Notes: generated by a model from the sequence alone, not told the origin. Numbered from the stretch's first letter, positions 36,388 through 48,573 are shown. The stretch is DNA of 64,000 nucleotides from Pseudomonas alloputida (GCF_021283545.2 NZ_CP128540.1:6236501-6300500), one strand, 5' to 3'. Numbers and translations: made by a program.

Positions 36388-36404
36388 CTCTTTAGCGGAG
36401 CCTG

Positions 36405-39572
<3,168 letters not shown>

Positions 39573-39590
39573 TCATCCTGTCAGTTCGCA

Positions 39591-40841
39591 TCAGTGACCG
39601 TGTTCGGCAGAAGCTTTGCCGAGCTCGGACTTGAGTGTGAAGCTGCCACTGGTTGCTACCTGGGCGCCGGCTTCAATACCGTCGATGACTTCCACGTACC
39701 CATTGTCGCGACGACCCAGTTTTACCGGGCGGGTGTCAAACCCATCTGGGGTGCGTACGAATACCGAGGGTTTGTCTTCAACGGTCTGGACTGCGTGCTC
39801 AGGGACCGCTACGGCAACTCGATCAGTCTGGGAAGTGACCGCAATGTTCACGAACAGGCCTGGACGCCAGGCACCGTTGGGGTTGGTCAAGGTGACGCGG
39901 ACAGTGGCTGCGCGGTTTTGCTCGCCCAGCAGGCTCCCGACATAACCCACCTTCCCTTCGACCTCGACATTCATGTCAGGCGAAGAGACTTTCACCGCAC
40001 GACCAGTCGTGACCTTGCCCAGATCTGTAGGCGGGACGGCGAAGGTTGCCCAGACCTGATTCAGGTCAGAAAGGATGAAGGCGTTGGTCGCCTCGCTGAC
40101 GACTTCGCCAACGGTCAGGTGTTTCTCCACCACCACGGCGTCGAAAGGAGCTCGGAGTTCGTAACGATTACCGCCAACGGAGTTAACCGAAGCACCGATC
40201 GCACCGACCTTCTGCTTGGCGTTGGCCAAGGAGATCTCCGCTTCTTGCAGCGCTTGGCGTGCTTGGAGGTAGTCTTGCTCCGCGGAAATCTTGTCCTGCC
40301 ACAGCTGCTTCTCACGCTCGAAGGTCACTCGCGCCAGTTCGACGCGACGCTGTGCGGCCTGTTGTTCGCTGCGCAGGTCAGAGATCTGCTGGCTCGCGAT
40401 TACAGCGAGGACCTGACCCTTTTTGACCGTCTCACCCAGGTCGGCTTGGACAGTCTCTACAACGCCAGGAACACGAGGAACCACGTGGGCGGTCCGGTCT
40501 TCATCGAAGCGAATTTCGCCCGGGAAGCTCACGACTGTACCCAAGTCACGCGGCGCTGCAGCTTCCAGGGCAACGCCGGCAGCCTTGATCTGCTCAGCGC
40601 TAAGCGTCAGCTTGCCCTCTTCTTCACCGCCCTCTTCGCTGTGGCCTTCTTCACCATGGCCCTCATCACCCTCCTCTTTGGCGGCAGATGCGGCTTTCTT
40701 TTCGTCGCCATGGCCATCGTTAGCGCCATGCTCGGCGGTACTAGCGGCCTGCTGTCCAGAACTGTTGTTCCAGGCAAGGCTGCCAAATCCGAGGGCTGCC
40801 ACAGCGGCTACCGCGAGGGCGATCTTGCGTTTGTTATCCAT
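39591..40841 (-). CDS. czcB: Membrane-fusion protein CzcB
   Basis: 416 aa. An N-terminal signal anchor (ALAVAAVAALGFGSLAWNN) is followed by a His/Glu-rich metal-binding segment (EHGANDGHGDEKK, EGHGEEGHSEEGGEEEG), then lipoyl, alpha-hairpin and beta-barrel domains (LGETVKKGQVLAVI; ELRAPFDAVVVEK), and a C-terminal AEHGH. Periplasmic adaptor linking CzcA to CzcC; it may hand metal to the pump. Confidence 0.95.
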   Translation of the reverse strand: MDNKRKIALAVAAVAALGFGSLAWNNSSGQQAASTAEHGANDGHGDEKKAASAAKEEGDEGHGEEGHSEEGGEEEGKLTLSAEQIKAAGVALEAAAPRDLGTVVSFPGEIRFDEDRTAHVVPRVPGVVETVQADLGETVKKGQVLAVIASQQISDLRSEQQAAQRRVELARVTFEREKQLWQDKISAEQDYLQARQALQEAEISLANAKQKVGAIGASVNSVGGNRYELRAPFDAVVVEKHLTVGEVVSEATNAFILSDLNQVWATFAVPPTDLGKVTTGRAVKVSSPDMNVEVEGKVGYVGSLLGEQNRAATVRVTLTNPNGAWRPGLFVNIAVTSQTDRVAVAVPEHAVQTVEDKPSVFVRTPDGFDTRPVKLGRRDNGYVEVIDGIEAGAQVATSGSFTLKSELGKASAEHGH

Positions 40842-40909
40842 TGCTACTCCTGCTGATCGTAGGCACCGGCTTGTTCAAGGCTGTGTGCCGAAGAAAATGT
40901 TTGGCCCGT

Positions 40910-42181
40910 TCAGCGAGCGCCGGCAGTTGAGCCGACTTCGCCATAAACCCTTTCCACCTGCGCACGCGCATTGGTCGCCGCTGCCAACGATTCGAGATAT
41001 TGGCCACGAGCGACGATCAAGGTGCGCTGGGCATCCAGCACTTCGATGAAGCCGAATTTGCCCATCTCGAAGCCGCGGGTTGCGGTATCTACGGCTTGTT
41101 GGGCTGACGGCAGAATGGTCTTGTCGTAGGACTCGACCTCCTGCATGGCGGTGGACCACTGGTTCAACGCGGTTTGGGTTTCGGTGCGCAGCCGCAGCTC
41201 CACAGCATTGCGCTGGTCTCGGGCCTGATCTGCACGACGAGAAGCGGAAAGAATGTTGCCCTGGTTGCGATCAAACAGCGGCAAAGGCATAGAGACGCCC
41301 ACAGTGTTGACACGCTCGCGCACAGAGCGGTCGTACTGGCTACCTACGCTGACGGTAAGGTTCGGGATACGCTGAGCTTTCTCTGAACCGAGCGAGGCAT
41401 CGCTCTTGTCGATCTGTACCACGGCCTGGCGCATTTCTGCGGTCTGATCGAGCTTCGCCAGCAGCTCTTCAGTCCGCGGTGGCAGTCCCGGGGAGAGGGT
41501 TGGCGATTCGAGTCGATCAAAGACGGTGACCGAGCTCCCGGTAATTTGAGCGAGTTGCTGGTAAGCGGTCGTCTTTTCGGTTTCGGCACGTCGAACTTGC
41601 AGCTTTGCTTCGGCCAGTTGTACTTGGGCGCGGGTGGCCTCTACTGGAGACGATTTACCTGCGCGAACACGACCATCGACGATGCGGAGACCGCGCTCAG
41701 TCAGTTCGAGAGATTGCTTGGCCAGGTCAAGGCCTGTCTGGGCCCGCAATGCGGCGTAGAAGGCCTGTACGACGTCTGCCCGCAGACCGTTCACGCGACG
41801 GTCCAACTCCAGCTGTGCGGCGGTCTGCCCGTAAGTGGCGACGTCAACACGAGCTCCCCGCTTACCACCCAGCTCCAGGGTTTGGCTAAGCGACACGGTC
41901 GTCGTGCTGGTGTTACGACGGGTGTCTTCCACGTCGTACGAAATAGTGGGGTTGGGGATAAGCCCGGCCTGCTTGCGAGCACCATCAGCGATGCCAATCT
42001 CTTGCCGGGCCGCGGCCAGGTCAGGGTTGGCATCCATGGCCGTCGAAAGCGCCTGGGGCAAGCTGATGCTTTGAGCAAGAGCTGCAGGTGCCATCAATCC
42101 AGAGATGACTGCACAGAGTGCAGCGATCTTCCAGGGCGAGACGGAGGTCTTGGATAAGACATTGCGGTTATACCGGGGCAC
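40910..42181 (-). CDS. czcC: Outer-membrane efflux channel CzcC
   Basis: About 423 aa of the TolC/OEP family: signal peptide (WKIAALCAVISGLMAPAALA) and two OEP repeats (LPQALSTAMDANPDLAAARQEI; VSLSQTLELGGKRGARVDVA; VSMPLPLFDRNQGN). GTG 42181 is chosen because GAGGA lies 8 bases upstream and because the ATG at 42268 would fall only about 15 bases after the predicted -10. First gene of the operon. Confidence 0.92.
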   Translation of the reverse strand: MPRYNRNVLSKTSVSPWKIAALCAVISGLMAPAALAQSISLPQALSTAMDANPDLAAARQEIGIADGARKQAGLIPNPTISYDVEDTRRNTSTTTVSLSQTLELGGKRGARVDVATYGQTAAQLELDRRVNGLRADVVQAFYAALRAQTGLDLAKQSLELTERGLRIVDGRVRAGKSSPVEATRAQVQLAEAKLQVRRAETEKTTAYQQLAQITGSSVTVFDRLESPTLSPGLPPRTEELLAKLDQTAEMRQAVVQIDKSDASLGSEKAQRIPNLTVSVGSQYDRSVRERVNTVGVSMPLPLFDRNQGNILSASRRADQARDQRNAVELRLRTETQTALNQWSTAMQEVESYDKTILPSAQQAVDTATRGFEMGKFGFIEVLDAQRTLIVARGQYLESLAAATNARAQVERVYGEVGSTAGAR

Positions 42182-42282
42182 TTTGATGGTCCTCGTGCAC
42201 AAACTTCGATAAAGCTTGGCGAGAACGCCGAAACAGCTGCCAAGCCCCACTTGATTAGGTGATGGCACTCTAATGAGCGGTA

Positions 42283-42316
42283 GCTATCAGAGGGGTGGCT
42301 AGAAAATTACAATTTC
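42283..42316 (-). promoter_or_regulatory. CzcR-type promoter of czcCBA
   Basis: Minus strand: box GAAATTGTAATT, 16 bases (containing CCACCCC), then GATAGC. The inverted twin driving oprD is at 42437-42470. Confidence 0.75.
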
Positions 42317-42436
42317 GTAAGAAAGTCCTGTAATGCCCGAAAATACTGGGAAACCAAACCCGGCACTAGGATTTCGTTACAAGCAACGGAGATGGCAAAC
42401 ACGCGGTGCGAAGGCGCCGAATAACAGGCAGATGAC

Positions 42437-42470
42437 GAAATTGTAATTGTCCTATCACCCTCCCGTTATC
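42437..42470 (+). promoter_or_regulatory. CzcR-type promoter of oprD
   Basis: Box GAAATTGTAATT (identical to the czcC box), 16 bases (containing TCACCCTC), then GTTATC. Predicted leader about 110 nt before the porin ATG. Confidence 0.75.
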
Positions 42471-42585
42471 TTCGGCCTGCAAATATGAGCTCGCGCTACG
42501 CTAGGCGCGCCGCCGGGTCAGAACAATTAACGACACCCGCGCCGGTAAACATAATAAAAACTGCCGTGAATCAAAGGAGCATCGG

Positions 42586-43929
42586 ATGAAAATCAAAGTA
42601 CCACTGTATTTGGCGGCAGTTTCTGCGCTGTCTGGAAGCTACGCTATTTCGGCACAAGCTGAAGACAAGCCAGAAGGCTTCATTGAAGGCAGCAGCCTTA
42701 CAGTGTTGAACCGTAACTTCTACTTCAACCGTGATAATCGCGACAGCACCGCCCCCACTTACAACAGTGGCAAGGGCAATACCAACGGCTACTCCGAAGC
42801 CTGGGCGCACGCGATCATCAGTAAATTCAACTCTGGGTTTACCCAGGGTACCGTTGGCTTCGGCGTTGATGCCTTCGCCATGATCGGCCTCAAGCTCGAC
42901 ACCGGTGATGGGCGCAACGGCGGCCGTAGCTCCTTCGACGTGCTACCCGTTGATAACAAGGGCGAAGCTCGCGACGAATACACCAAGGTCGGCGGTGCAG
43001 CCAAAGTCCGCTTGTTCGATACCATCGTGAAAGTAGGTGATGTTTTCCCATCGACTCCGGTCGTTGCATCCGGTGACTCTCGCCTGCTGCCAGAAAGCTT
43101 CCGCGGCGTGACCGTTGAGAACACCAGCATCCAAGGCCTCACCCTTCAGGGTGGTCGACTGCACGCCATGAGCCAGCCAGTCTCCAGCAACCTGAACGAC
43201 AACTTCGTGACCTTCTACGGCGGCCCGGTCAACTCGCCATGGATCGGTTACGGTGGTGGTGACTACTCGATCAACGACAACTGGACTGTGAGCGTCTACG
43301 CCAGCCAGCTGAAAGACGTCTGGAATCAGTACTACGCCGGCACCAGCGTTGTTTACCCGCTGAGCGACGATCTGGCGCTGATCGGTGGCTTCAACTACTA
43401 CAAAGCCGTAGATGAAGGTAAGAAGCGCCTGGGTGAATTCGACAACAACATCTGGAGTGCCAAGGTCGGCGTGCGTTACGGCGCCCACACCCTGGCCCTG
43501 TCGCACCAGCGCAACAACGGCGACGACGATTTCGACTATCTGCGTCAGTCGGACTCGATTTTCGTCGACAACTCCATCCAGTACAGCGACTTCAACTCGC
43601 CGAAAGAGCGTTCCTGGATGCTGCGCTATGACCTGAACTTCACCAGCTACGGCATCCCAGGCCTGACGTTCATGACCCGCTACGCCAGAGGCTCGGGCGC
43701 GGATTACTCGAACGCTAACCAGTTCTACATGCGCACCGACGACAACGGCAACCCGCTCGACAATCAGAAGCGTTGGGAGCGTGACGTCGAAGTCAAATAC
43801 GTTGTGCAAACCGGTCCGGCAAAAGACTTGTCCTTCCGGTTGCGCCAGGCAACCACGCGTGCCACTGCTTTCGAATCGGATCTGGATGAAACTCGTGTAA
43901 TCATCGAGTACCCGCTTTCGATTCTGTAA
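42586..43929 (+). CDS. OprD-family porin linked to czcCBA
   Basis: 447 aa: signal peptide (ending AISAQA) and OprD barrel (GFIEGSSLTVLNRNFYFNRDN, EAWAHAIISKFNSGFTQGTVGFGVDA, GYGGGDYSINDNWTVSVYASQL), ending VIIEYPLSIL. It is divergent from czcCBA under a matching promoter. CAAAGGAGC (42572-42580) is its ribosome-binding site and is complementary to the loop of the RNA element lying behind this very gene. KT2440 has an OprD paralogue (opdT-like) at the equivalent place. Confidence 0.93.
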   Translation: MKIKVPLYLAAVSALSGSYAISAQAEDKPEGFIEGSSLTVLNRNFYFNRDNRDSTAPTYNSGKGNTNGYSEAWAHAIISKFNSGFTQGTVGFGVDAFAMIGLKLDTGDGRNGGRSSFDVLPVDNKGEARDEYTKVGGAAKVRLFDTIVKVGDVFPSTPVVASGDSRLLPESFRGVTVENTSIQGLTLQGGRLHAMSQPVSSNLNDNFVTFYGGPVNSPWIGYGGGDYSINDNWTVSVYASQLKDVWNQYYAGTSVVYPLSDDLALIGGFNYYKAVDEGKKRLGEFDNNIWSAKVGVRYGAHTLALSHQRNNGDDDFDYLRQSDSIFVDNSIQYSDFNSPKERSWMLRYDLNFTSYGIPGLTFMTRYARGSGADYSNANQFYMRTDDNGNPLDNQKRWERDVEVKYVVQTGPAKDLSFRLRQATTRATAFESDLDETRVIIEYPLSIL

Positions 43930-43987
43930 TTCGCTGAGCGGGCCAGTCTTTCGACGGCTGGTCCGATTAGTAAAACGAGCATTACGA

Positions 43988-44060
43988 ATTCACCTTGAGT
44001 GGCTTAATTGCTCCTTTGGTAAAAGGTGGATATTTGGCGCCCATTGGGCGCCTTTTTTTT
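43988..44060 (+). ncRNA. Structured RNA element, copy B (3' end of the oprD transcript)
   Basis: A 9-bp stem ATTCACCTT/AAGGTGGAT (one G-U pair; 43988-43996 with 44023-44031) encloses GCTCCTTTGGTA (44010-44021), followed by the terminator GGCGCCC-ATT-GGGCGCC plus T8 (44036-44060). Loop, stem design and terminator repeat copy A at 20490-20559. It starts 58 bases after the porin stop, so it may be released from the oprD mRNA. Confidence 0.6.
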
Positions 44061-44062
44061 GC

Positions 44063-44212
44063 CTAAAATTCAAGTAAGCGTTCGATTGTACGCATTGCAT
44101 GCCGGTGAAGTTCATGACTACACCAATGACCAGTCTCCTCAACATGAGCGACCTCGCCGTCATCCGAACGGAACGAAGCTAGCACAAAGAAGAAAATAAC
44201 CCAGTATTTCAT
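44063..44212 (-). CDS. Small secreted His/Cys-containing peptide (49 aa)
   Basis: Minus-strand frame beginning MKYWVIFFFVLASFRSDDGE and ending RTIERLLEF, with a hydrophobic signal-like N-terminus and a mature part bearing four His, one Cys and several Glu (HVEETGHWCSHELHRH). A promoter with the shared box, 16-nt spacer and GATAGT lies 72 bases upstream. The ribosome-binding site is weak. Metal binding is an inference from composition. Confidence 0.5.
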   Translation of the reverse strand: MKYWVIFFFVLASFRSDDGEVAHVEETGHWCSHELHRHAMRTIERLLEF

Positions 44213-44283
44213 ATGGTCAAATCATCCGCTGGAGAGAGGGCCCGCAACTGTCAAACCCAAGCCGCGACAAGATATACCTCCAG

Positions 44284-44317
44284 ACTATCAACTGTATTAC
44301 CTAGAAATTACAAATCC
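44284..44317 (-). promoter_or_regulatory. CzcR-type promoter facing the 49-aa gene
   Basis: Minus strand: box GGATTTGTAATT, 16 bases, then GATAGT. It points away from the divergent czcR-like gene at 44419, although it could also serve that gene's autoregulation. Confidence 0.55.
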
Positions 44318-44418
44318 GTCATTTGAACCCCAACACGCTCATTTTGATTTACCATCCATTTCAATAATGCCGGCGCGCGTGCGCGGTTAATTGCTCAGTG
44401 ATATCGAGACATAATCCC

Positions 44419-45093
44419 ATGCGAATTCTGGTAATTGAGGATGAAGTAAAAACTGCGGAGTATGTGCGTCAAGGCCTTACAGAGTGTGGCTATGTCGTAG
44501 ATTGCGTCCACACCGGATCAGATGGATTATTCTTGGCCAAGCAGCATGAGTACGAGCTGATTATCCTCGATATAAACCTACCAGAGATGGACGGTTGGCA
44601 GGTCCTTGAGTTGTTGCGCCGTAAAAACTGCCCGTCCCGCATCATGATGCTGACGGCGAGAAGCCGATTGGCGGATAAGGTCCGGGGGCTGGAGAACGGC
44701 GCAGATGACTATCTGATCAAACCATTTGAGTTCCCAGAGCTGCTAGCCCGGGTTCGCGCCTTGATGCGCAGGTCAGATCACCCCGCATCTGTGGAGGTCA
44801 TTCGCGTGGCCGATCTGGAACTTGATCAAAGCCGGCACAGGGCATTCAGGGACGGTCAGCGTATTGATTTGACCACCAAAGAATTCGCGTTGCTGCACTA
44901 CTTGATGCGTAACACCGGGGTGGTACTGAGCCGTACGCAGATTATCTCTCAGGTTTGGGATATGAATTTTGATTGCGACACGAACGTTGTAGAGGTGTCG
45001 ATTCGAAGACTCAGAGCCAAGATAGATGACCCCTTCGAAACCAAGCTGATACACACACTTAGAGGCGTAGGGTATGTACTTGAAAAGCGTTAA
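44419..45093 (+). CDS. Orphan CzcR-like response regulator
   Basis: 224 aa from ATG 44419, OmpR type: receiver with LVIEDE, Asp in IILDINLPEMDG, MLTARSR and [12 protein letters not shown]; winged helix with FDCDTNVVEVSIRRLRAKID. The DNA-recognition helix region is nearly the same as in the CzcR at 21168-21842, so both should read the same boxes. No sensor kinase gene follows, so it must use CzcS or another kinase. Confidence 0.93.
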   Translation: MRILVIEDEVKTAEYVRQGLTECGYVVDCVHTGSDGLFLAKQHEYELIILDINLPEMDGWQVLELLRRKNCPSRIMMLTARSRLADKVRGLENGADDYLIKPFEFPELLARVRALMRRSDHPASVEVIRVADLELDQSRHRAFRDGQRIDLTTKEFALLHYLMRNTGVVLSRTQIISQVWDMNFDCDTNVVEVSIRRLRAKIDDPFETKLIHTLRGVGYVLEKR

Positions 45094-45218
45094 TTGCCAA
45101 ACTATATAGTATCGAGATCGGCTAACTAATTCCGTCGCAAACGTGCCTACTGAACTGGATTTTACTATTTACGACCCGCGGCGCTGATTCCTTACCCCGC
45201 AAATGAGGTAGGCTGTGC

Positions 45219-45542
45219 ATGAGGTATAGCATTGATTATCAGCAGGTCTCGGAGGATCAAGAGTTTGTCAGGCCTGATGACCGCTCAGCTGATATTGTCT
45301 TTAACAGTGAGCATGGCTTAGCTCTTATCCCATGTGTTGGCGATGTAGTCAACCTACCCTCTACGGCCGTCAAAGCGGGGGTTTGTGGCGTCGTCAGATC
45401 AAGAATTTTCAATTATCTCAGGGGTCCTGAAGAGTTTTACTGCCACGTCAATATTTTTGTTGAAGAGGCCGACATCAATTTCGGCAATCTAATATCCGAA
45501 TATATGCGTAACCAGGCACGCTCACGATCACCCTCCTCATAG
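45219..45542 (+). CDS. Unknown protein (107 aa)
   Basis: Starts MRYSIDYQQVSEDQEFVRPD; mixed alpha/beta composition with a hydrophobic middle (GLALIPCVGDVVNL) and VVRSRIFNYLRG. No known motif. AGGTA-type ribosome-binding region. Lies between the metal cluster and the right cargo; probably cytoplasmic. Confidence 0.6.
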   Translation: MRYSIDYQQVSEDQEFVRPDDRSADIVFNSEHGLALIPCVGDVVNLPSTAVKAGVCGVVRSRIFNYLRGPEEFYCHVNIFVEEADINFGNLISEYMRNQARSRSPSS

Positions 45543-45628
45543 TGGTTTGAATAGTCAATACGGATTCCGTCCTTTTATTGAGTGCTCAGTAGAACCCACG
45601 TTGCAGAGCTCTACTGAGCCCAAAAACC

Positions 45629-45865
45629 TTATTTCCGCTGCTGTGCAAAAACCACTAACTGCCACTCAATCTTGCCCGCGCCAGGTGCATGCTGGTGATG
45701 GTTCTGTGGAGGAAGAACATGCCCTTTGGCAATACCGATCTCATCCCCGCAGGAGACGCATCGGTAAATGCCTGGATTTGGCGCTTCGGTACCAGGCGAA
45801 TACTTTTTATCGTACTCCGAATGATCACTTTTGTGCAGAAAATTGCCGTGCTTATACTGAGCCAT
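45629..45865 (-). CDS. Small zinc-ribbon-like protein (78 aa)
   Basis: Hydrophilic N-terminus MAQYKHGNFLHKSDHSEYDK, then YRCVSCGDEIGIAKGHVLPPQNH with a CxxC knuckle and several His that could complete a zinc site. Resembles short rubredoxin/zinc-ribbon proteins of Pseudomonas with no assigned role. Confidence 0.65.
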   Translation of the reverse strand: MAQYKHGNFLHKSDHSEYDKKYSPGTEAPNPGIYRCVSCGDEIGIAKGHVLPPQNHHQHAPGAGKIEWQLVVFAQQRK

Positions 45866-46140
45866 ATCTATTCCCTTGAACTGTTGCTCTATATTTTTGT
45901 GCCACTTTACCGGGGCACAGAATAATTTTTATCACGTAATGACGAATAGATTCCAGCGAAGTTTTCCATAATCGCTCAGTACGCAGCCTACTTTCGTAGC
46001 ATTTATTATTCTGATTGTGTCAGGCAGGAGATTTTTATGCCGGCGGAATTTTGGCGCCATGCTATGGCACCAGGATAGAGATCAAATCACGCCATCAAGT
46101 GACTCTTGCTATTCGAACCTGCCCCTACAAGAACAGGTAG
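45866..46140. other. Intergenic stretch, nothing recognised
   Basis: 275 AT-rich bases with no convincing frame. A short inverted repeat TGGCGCCATGC/TATGGCACCA lies near 46050. It separates two minus-strand genes. Confidence 0.4.
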
Positions 46141-46680
46141 TCACGGCACCCTGCTAGAGCGCGGGAGAGGCGGAGCACACAGAGCAGGCGTCATTGTTTT
46201 TTGAATAGCGCACTGAAAAATATAGAAGTACAAGAAGCCCGCAAAGAGAACAGTAGGCGCCATCAGAGCCAATTGAGGATCCATAAACCCTGAAATTACA
46301 TACTGCTTAAGTGTAAGAGAAGCCAGGATAAAGGCCGAACAATACAAAGCACCTGTAAATTGATTCCCTAGAAAGCTTAGCACCCCACTAAAGGCATTAT
46401 TGGCGCTCAATAACACTGCCTTCAATATGGTCCAACCGAAAAGCGGAAGGAAAATCTTCACCATAAAGGCAAATAAAGTTGTTGAGGCGAACAGTTTCAG
46501 TGGTATCTCTGCCCATGGCTTGATGGTACCGTCGTTTTCTACACCAAAGAATAGGATGGCATTCAGGATAATTGCTATAGAGCAGCATATGATGAGGCGT
46601 ATCACCTCCCGTTTAAGCGGGGCCATCATTATAACTGAGTTAATGCTTTTCGCGATATATTGCTTTAGAGCCTGGGTCAT
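46141..46680 (-). CDS. Integral membrane protein of unknown function
   Basis: 179 aa with four to five transmembrane helices (LIICCSIAIILNAILFFGV; LFASTTLFAFMVKIFLPLFGW; LYCSAFILASLTL; LMAPTVLFAGFLYFYIFQC). No family recognised. Low GC compared with core genes, in keeping with transferred cargo. Confidence 0.6.
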   Translation of the reverse strand: MTQALKQYIAKSINSVIMMAPLKREVIRLIICCSIAIILNAILFFGVENDGTIKPWAEIPLKLFASTTLFAFMVKIFLPLFGWTILKAVLLSANNAFSGVLSFLGNQFTGALYCSAFILASLTLKQYVISGFMDPQLALMAPTVLFAGFLYFYIFQCAIQKTMTPALCAPPLPRSSRVP

Positions 46681-46779
46681 TGACCTATTGCGTCCTATGC
46701 TAGCCGAGGTGATAATATTGTATTGATGCAGCAGTAATAGACTGACGCTTTATTTATTTCTCAGTCAAGGAGAATCCTG

Positions 46780-47313
46780 ATGATTTACGAGTCTGATGAT
46801 TGGAGGAAGTCACTTCTTCGTTCAGCTCGTTGGCTTGAGAAGGCTCGTGTAAAAGAGCGTTCTGAAGGGCGCATTTATGCGAAAGCAGAACGTGAAATTT
46901 TTGTCAGTTTTTATACGGTACGCAAGCTAATCGAGACCTACAAAATCTCTGAATCAACGAAGAAAATTAAGCTCCATCTACCGTACTACCCGATCACCAG
47001 TGGCAAGACAGTAGACTACTTCAATCGGCACAACATAATGGAAAACTACGAAACTACTAAAGTTTACAAAGAACTGCGGGATATGACTTTTGTCGCGAAC
47101 CAGGTAATCCACTCGTACGTATTCGAATTCGCGACTAGTGAGGATGGACGGATTGACGGGGTGTTTGTGGCCTCAGACAAGGGACGACACCAGCGACTCT
47201 ATTACTATTCTATGACGCTAATGCTCAGTATTTTTAGGTCCGTAGGCTTGGATGTCGTCTCAGAGCAGCATTTGGTAAGGGACCCTGAAACAGAGCAGTG
47301 GAAGATCAGGTGA
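46780..47313 (+). CDS. Unknown soluble protein, convergent with the three-gene operon
   Basis: 177 aa starting MIYESDDWRKSLLRSARWLE, with AAGGAGAA 8 bases before the ATG. Charged, helical N-terminus and a beta-rich C-terminal half (VIHSYVFEFATSEDGRIDGVFVAS). No known motif. Its 3' end overlaps the hydrolase gene on the other strand by 8 bases, a compact arrangement suggesting the genes travel together. Confidence 0.7.
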   Translation: MIYESDDWRKSLLRSARWLEKARVKERSEGRIYAKAEREIFVSFYTVRKLIETYKISESTKKIKLHLPYYPITSGKTVDYFNRHNIMENYETTKVYKELRDMTFVANQVIHSYVFEFATSEDGRIDGVFVASDKGRHQRLYYYSMTLMLSIFRSVGLDVVSEQHLVRDPETEQWKIR

Positions 47314-48202
47314 GTAGCCACCAAGCCAAACCCGCTACGGCAGCTGTAATTAACCCAACGGTTGCATAGAAGGCAGGTCTGCCGATCCAAGGGTGACAAG
47401 CCAGCATGATTCCCAGATGGGTCTTCGGCTTTATGCTATCCCACTCAGACTCGACGATGGTCCCATCTAGAATATAAGGCTTCCAATATTTGACGATATG
47501 GTCCTTGTCGGGCTCAAAAAAATCGCTATAGCCGTAATCAAAGTAACGGTCAGCTACACGTGTATTTTTAAATCCGTTTCGACCAGTCCCGCCGTAGCCT
47601 ATAGTCGAAAAGGTAGCTAGGACGGGGTAAAAATCTCGCGTCCCGACATCGTTGACGATGTTGCCTGCAGCCATGTGCCGAGCATGCTTCTCCCAGGCAT
47701 AATTGCCTTTTATTATGGAGCCGCAGAGAACAATTCTCTCAATGTTGATGTCAGTGTATTTGGCGAGGATCCGACTAATGATATAGGTGCCGAAGCTGTG
47801 GGCAATGACCATAATGCGAGCAGTCGGTTCCATAAGCCGTGCGTCTCGGAAGTCATTTGCGATCTTATTGATTGGCGTAGATCGAAACGGACACGCAAGC
47901 TGCAGCGCGGTCACACAATGGTAGCCAAGACCTTTGACTCTGACATGAGCAACATCTCGGAAGGCTGCTTTTACCAGCTCGTGCCAGGAACCATCAGTTT
48001 GAATACCATGGACAAGCATGAGCGTGATGGCCTGAGCATCATCTTTGACATTAGAAATCTGCATATCGACTAACGAGTCAAACAGCTCCAGATGCTCGGC
48101 ATCCAGAGTTGCCCTAATTGCCTGCAGCTGGGCCAGTCGTTTGGTCTCAATCGTATTTTCCCAAGTCGATCGAACAAGGGTAACAATATCAACAGGCTTC
48201 AA
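47306..48202 (-). CDS. Alpha/beta hydrolase with C-terminal membrane anchor
   Basis: 298 aa. Strand and oxyanion motif MLVHGIQTDGSW, nucleophile elbow IAHSFGTYI (Ser), and candidate His/Asp downstream (FFEPDKDHIVKYW). A single transmembrane helix closes the protein (FYATVGLITAAVAGLAWWLL). TTG start overlapping the upstream stop. Lipase, esterase or similar at a membrane; third gene of the operon. A membrane-bound hydrolase with two unknown partners fits an effector role but is unproven. Confidence 0.75.
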   Translation of the reverse strand: MKPVDIVTLVRSTWENTIETKRLAQLQAIRATLDAEHLELFDSLVDMQISNVKDDAQAITLMLVHGIQTDGSWHELVKAAFRDVAHVRVKGLGYHCVTALQLACPFRSTPINKIANDFRDARLMEPTARIMVIAHSFGTYIISRILAKYTDINIERIVLCGSIIKGNYAWEKHARHMAAGNIVNDVGTRDFYPVLATFSTIGYGGTGRNGFKNTRVADRYFDYGYSDFFEPDKDHIVKYWKPYILDGTIVESEWDSIKPKTHLGIMLACHPWIGRPAFYATVGLITAAVAGLAWWLLT

Positions 48203-48573
48203 TCGAGCACCAATCTATAGGTTGGTTCCACGTTGGCGGCAAGTACTTCAAATTCGGTATCCATCCCAGGATCACGAACAATCTCTGGGATATCGCCGTA
48301 AGATTGGAATGAGAGACCTTCGCCGCTGGGGCACCTAACAATAAGGAATCTCTTGATAATCCGGCCCGTTACCAAGATATTAATCAAGATTGCAAGGTGC
48401 GCGGAAGTACCGGCTTGCATAATATCGAACATGCGATTCGGGTTTAGCCGAATTCTAGGCAAAGCTTCGCCACCCTGGGATTCATAGCCCTGGATAAAAC
48501 TAGCCAATCTTCGGAGGCCTTCAGCCTCGTCTGGATGGTTAAGTATTAAAGGCGATAACTTTTCCGCGAACAT
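48199..48573 (-). CDS. Unknown protein, middle gene of the three-gene operon
   Basis: 124 aa (MFAEKLSPLILNHPDEAEGL; RIRLNPNRMFDIMQAGTSAH; a hydrophobic LAILINILVTGRII stretch). No recognised fold. It overlaps the upstream gene by 35 bases and the hydrolase by 4, so the three are surely co-translated. Confidence 0.65.
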   Translation of the reverse strand: MFAEKLSPLILNHPDEAEGLRRLASFIQGYESQGGEALPRIRLNPNRMFDIMQAGTSAHLAILINILVTGRIIKRFLIVRCPSGEGLSFQSYGDIPEIVRDPGMDTEFEVLAANVEPTYRLVLD

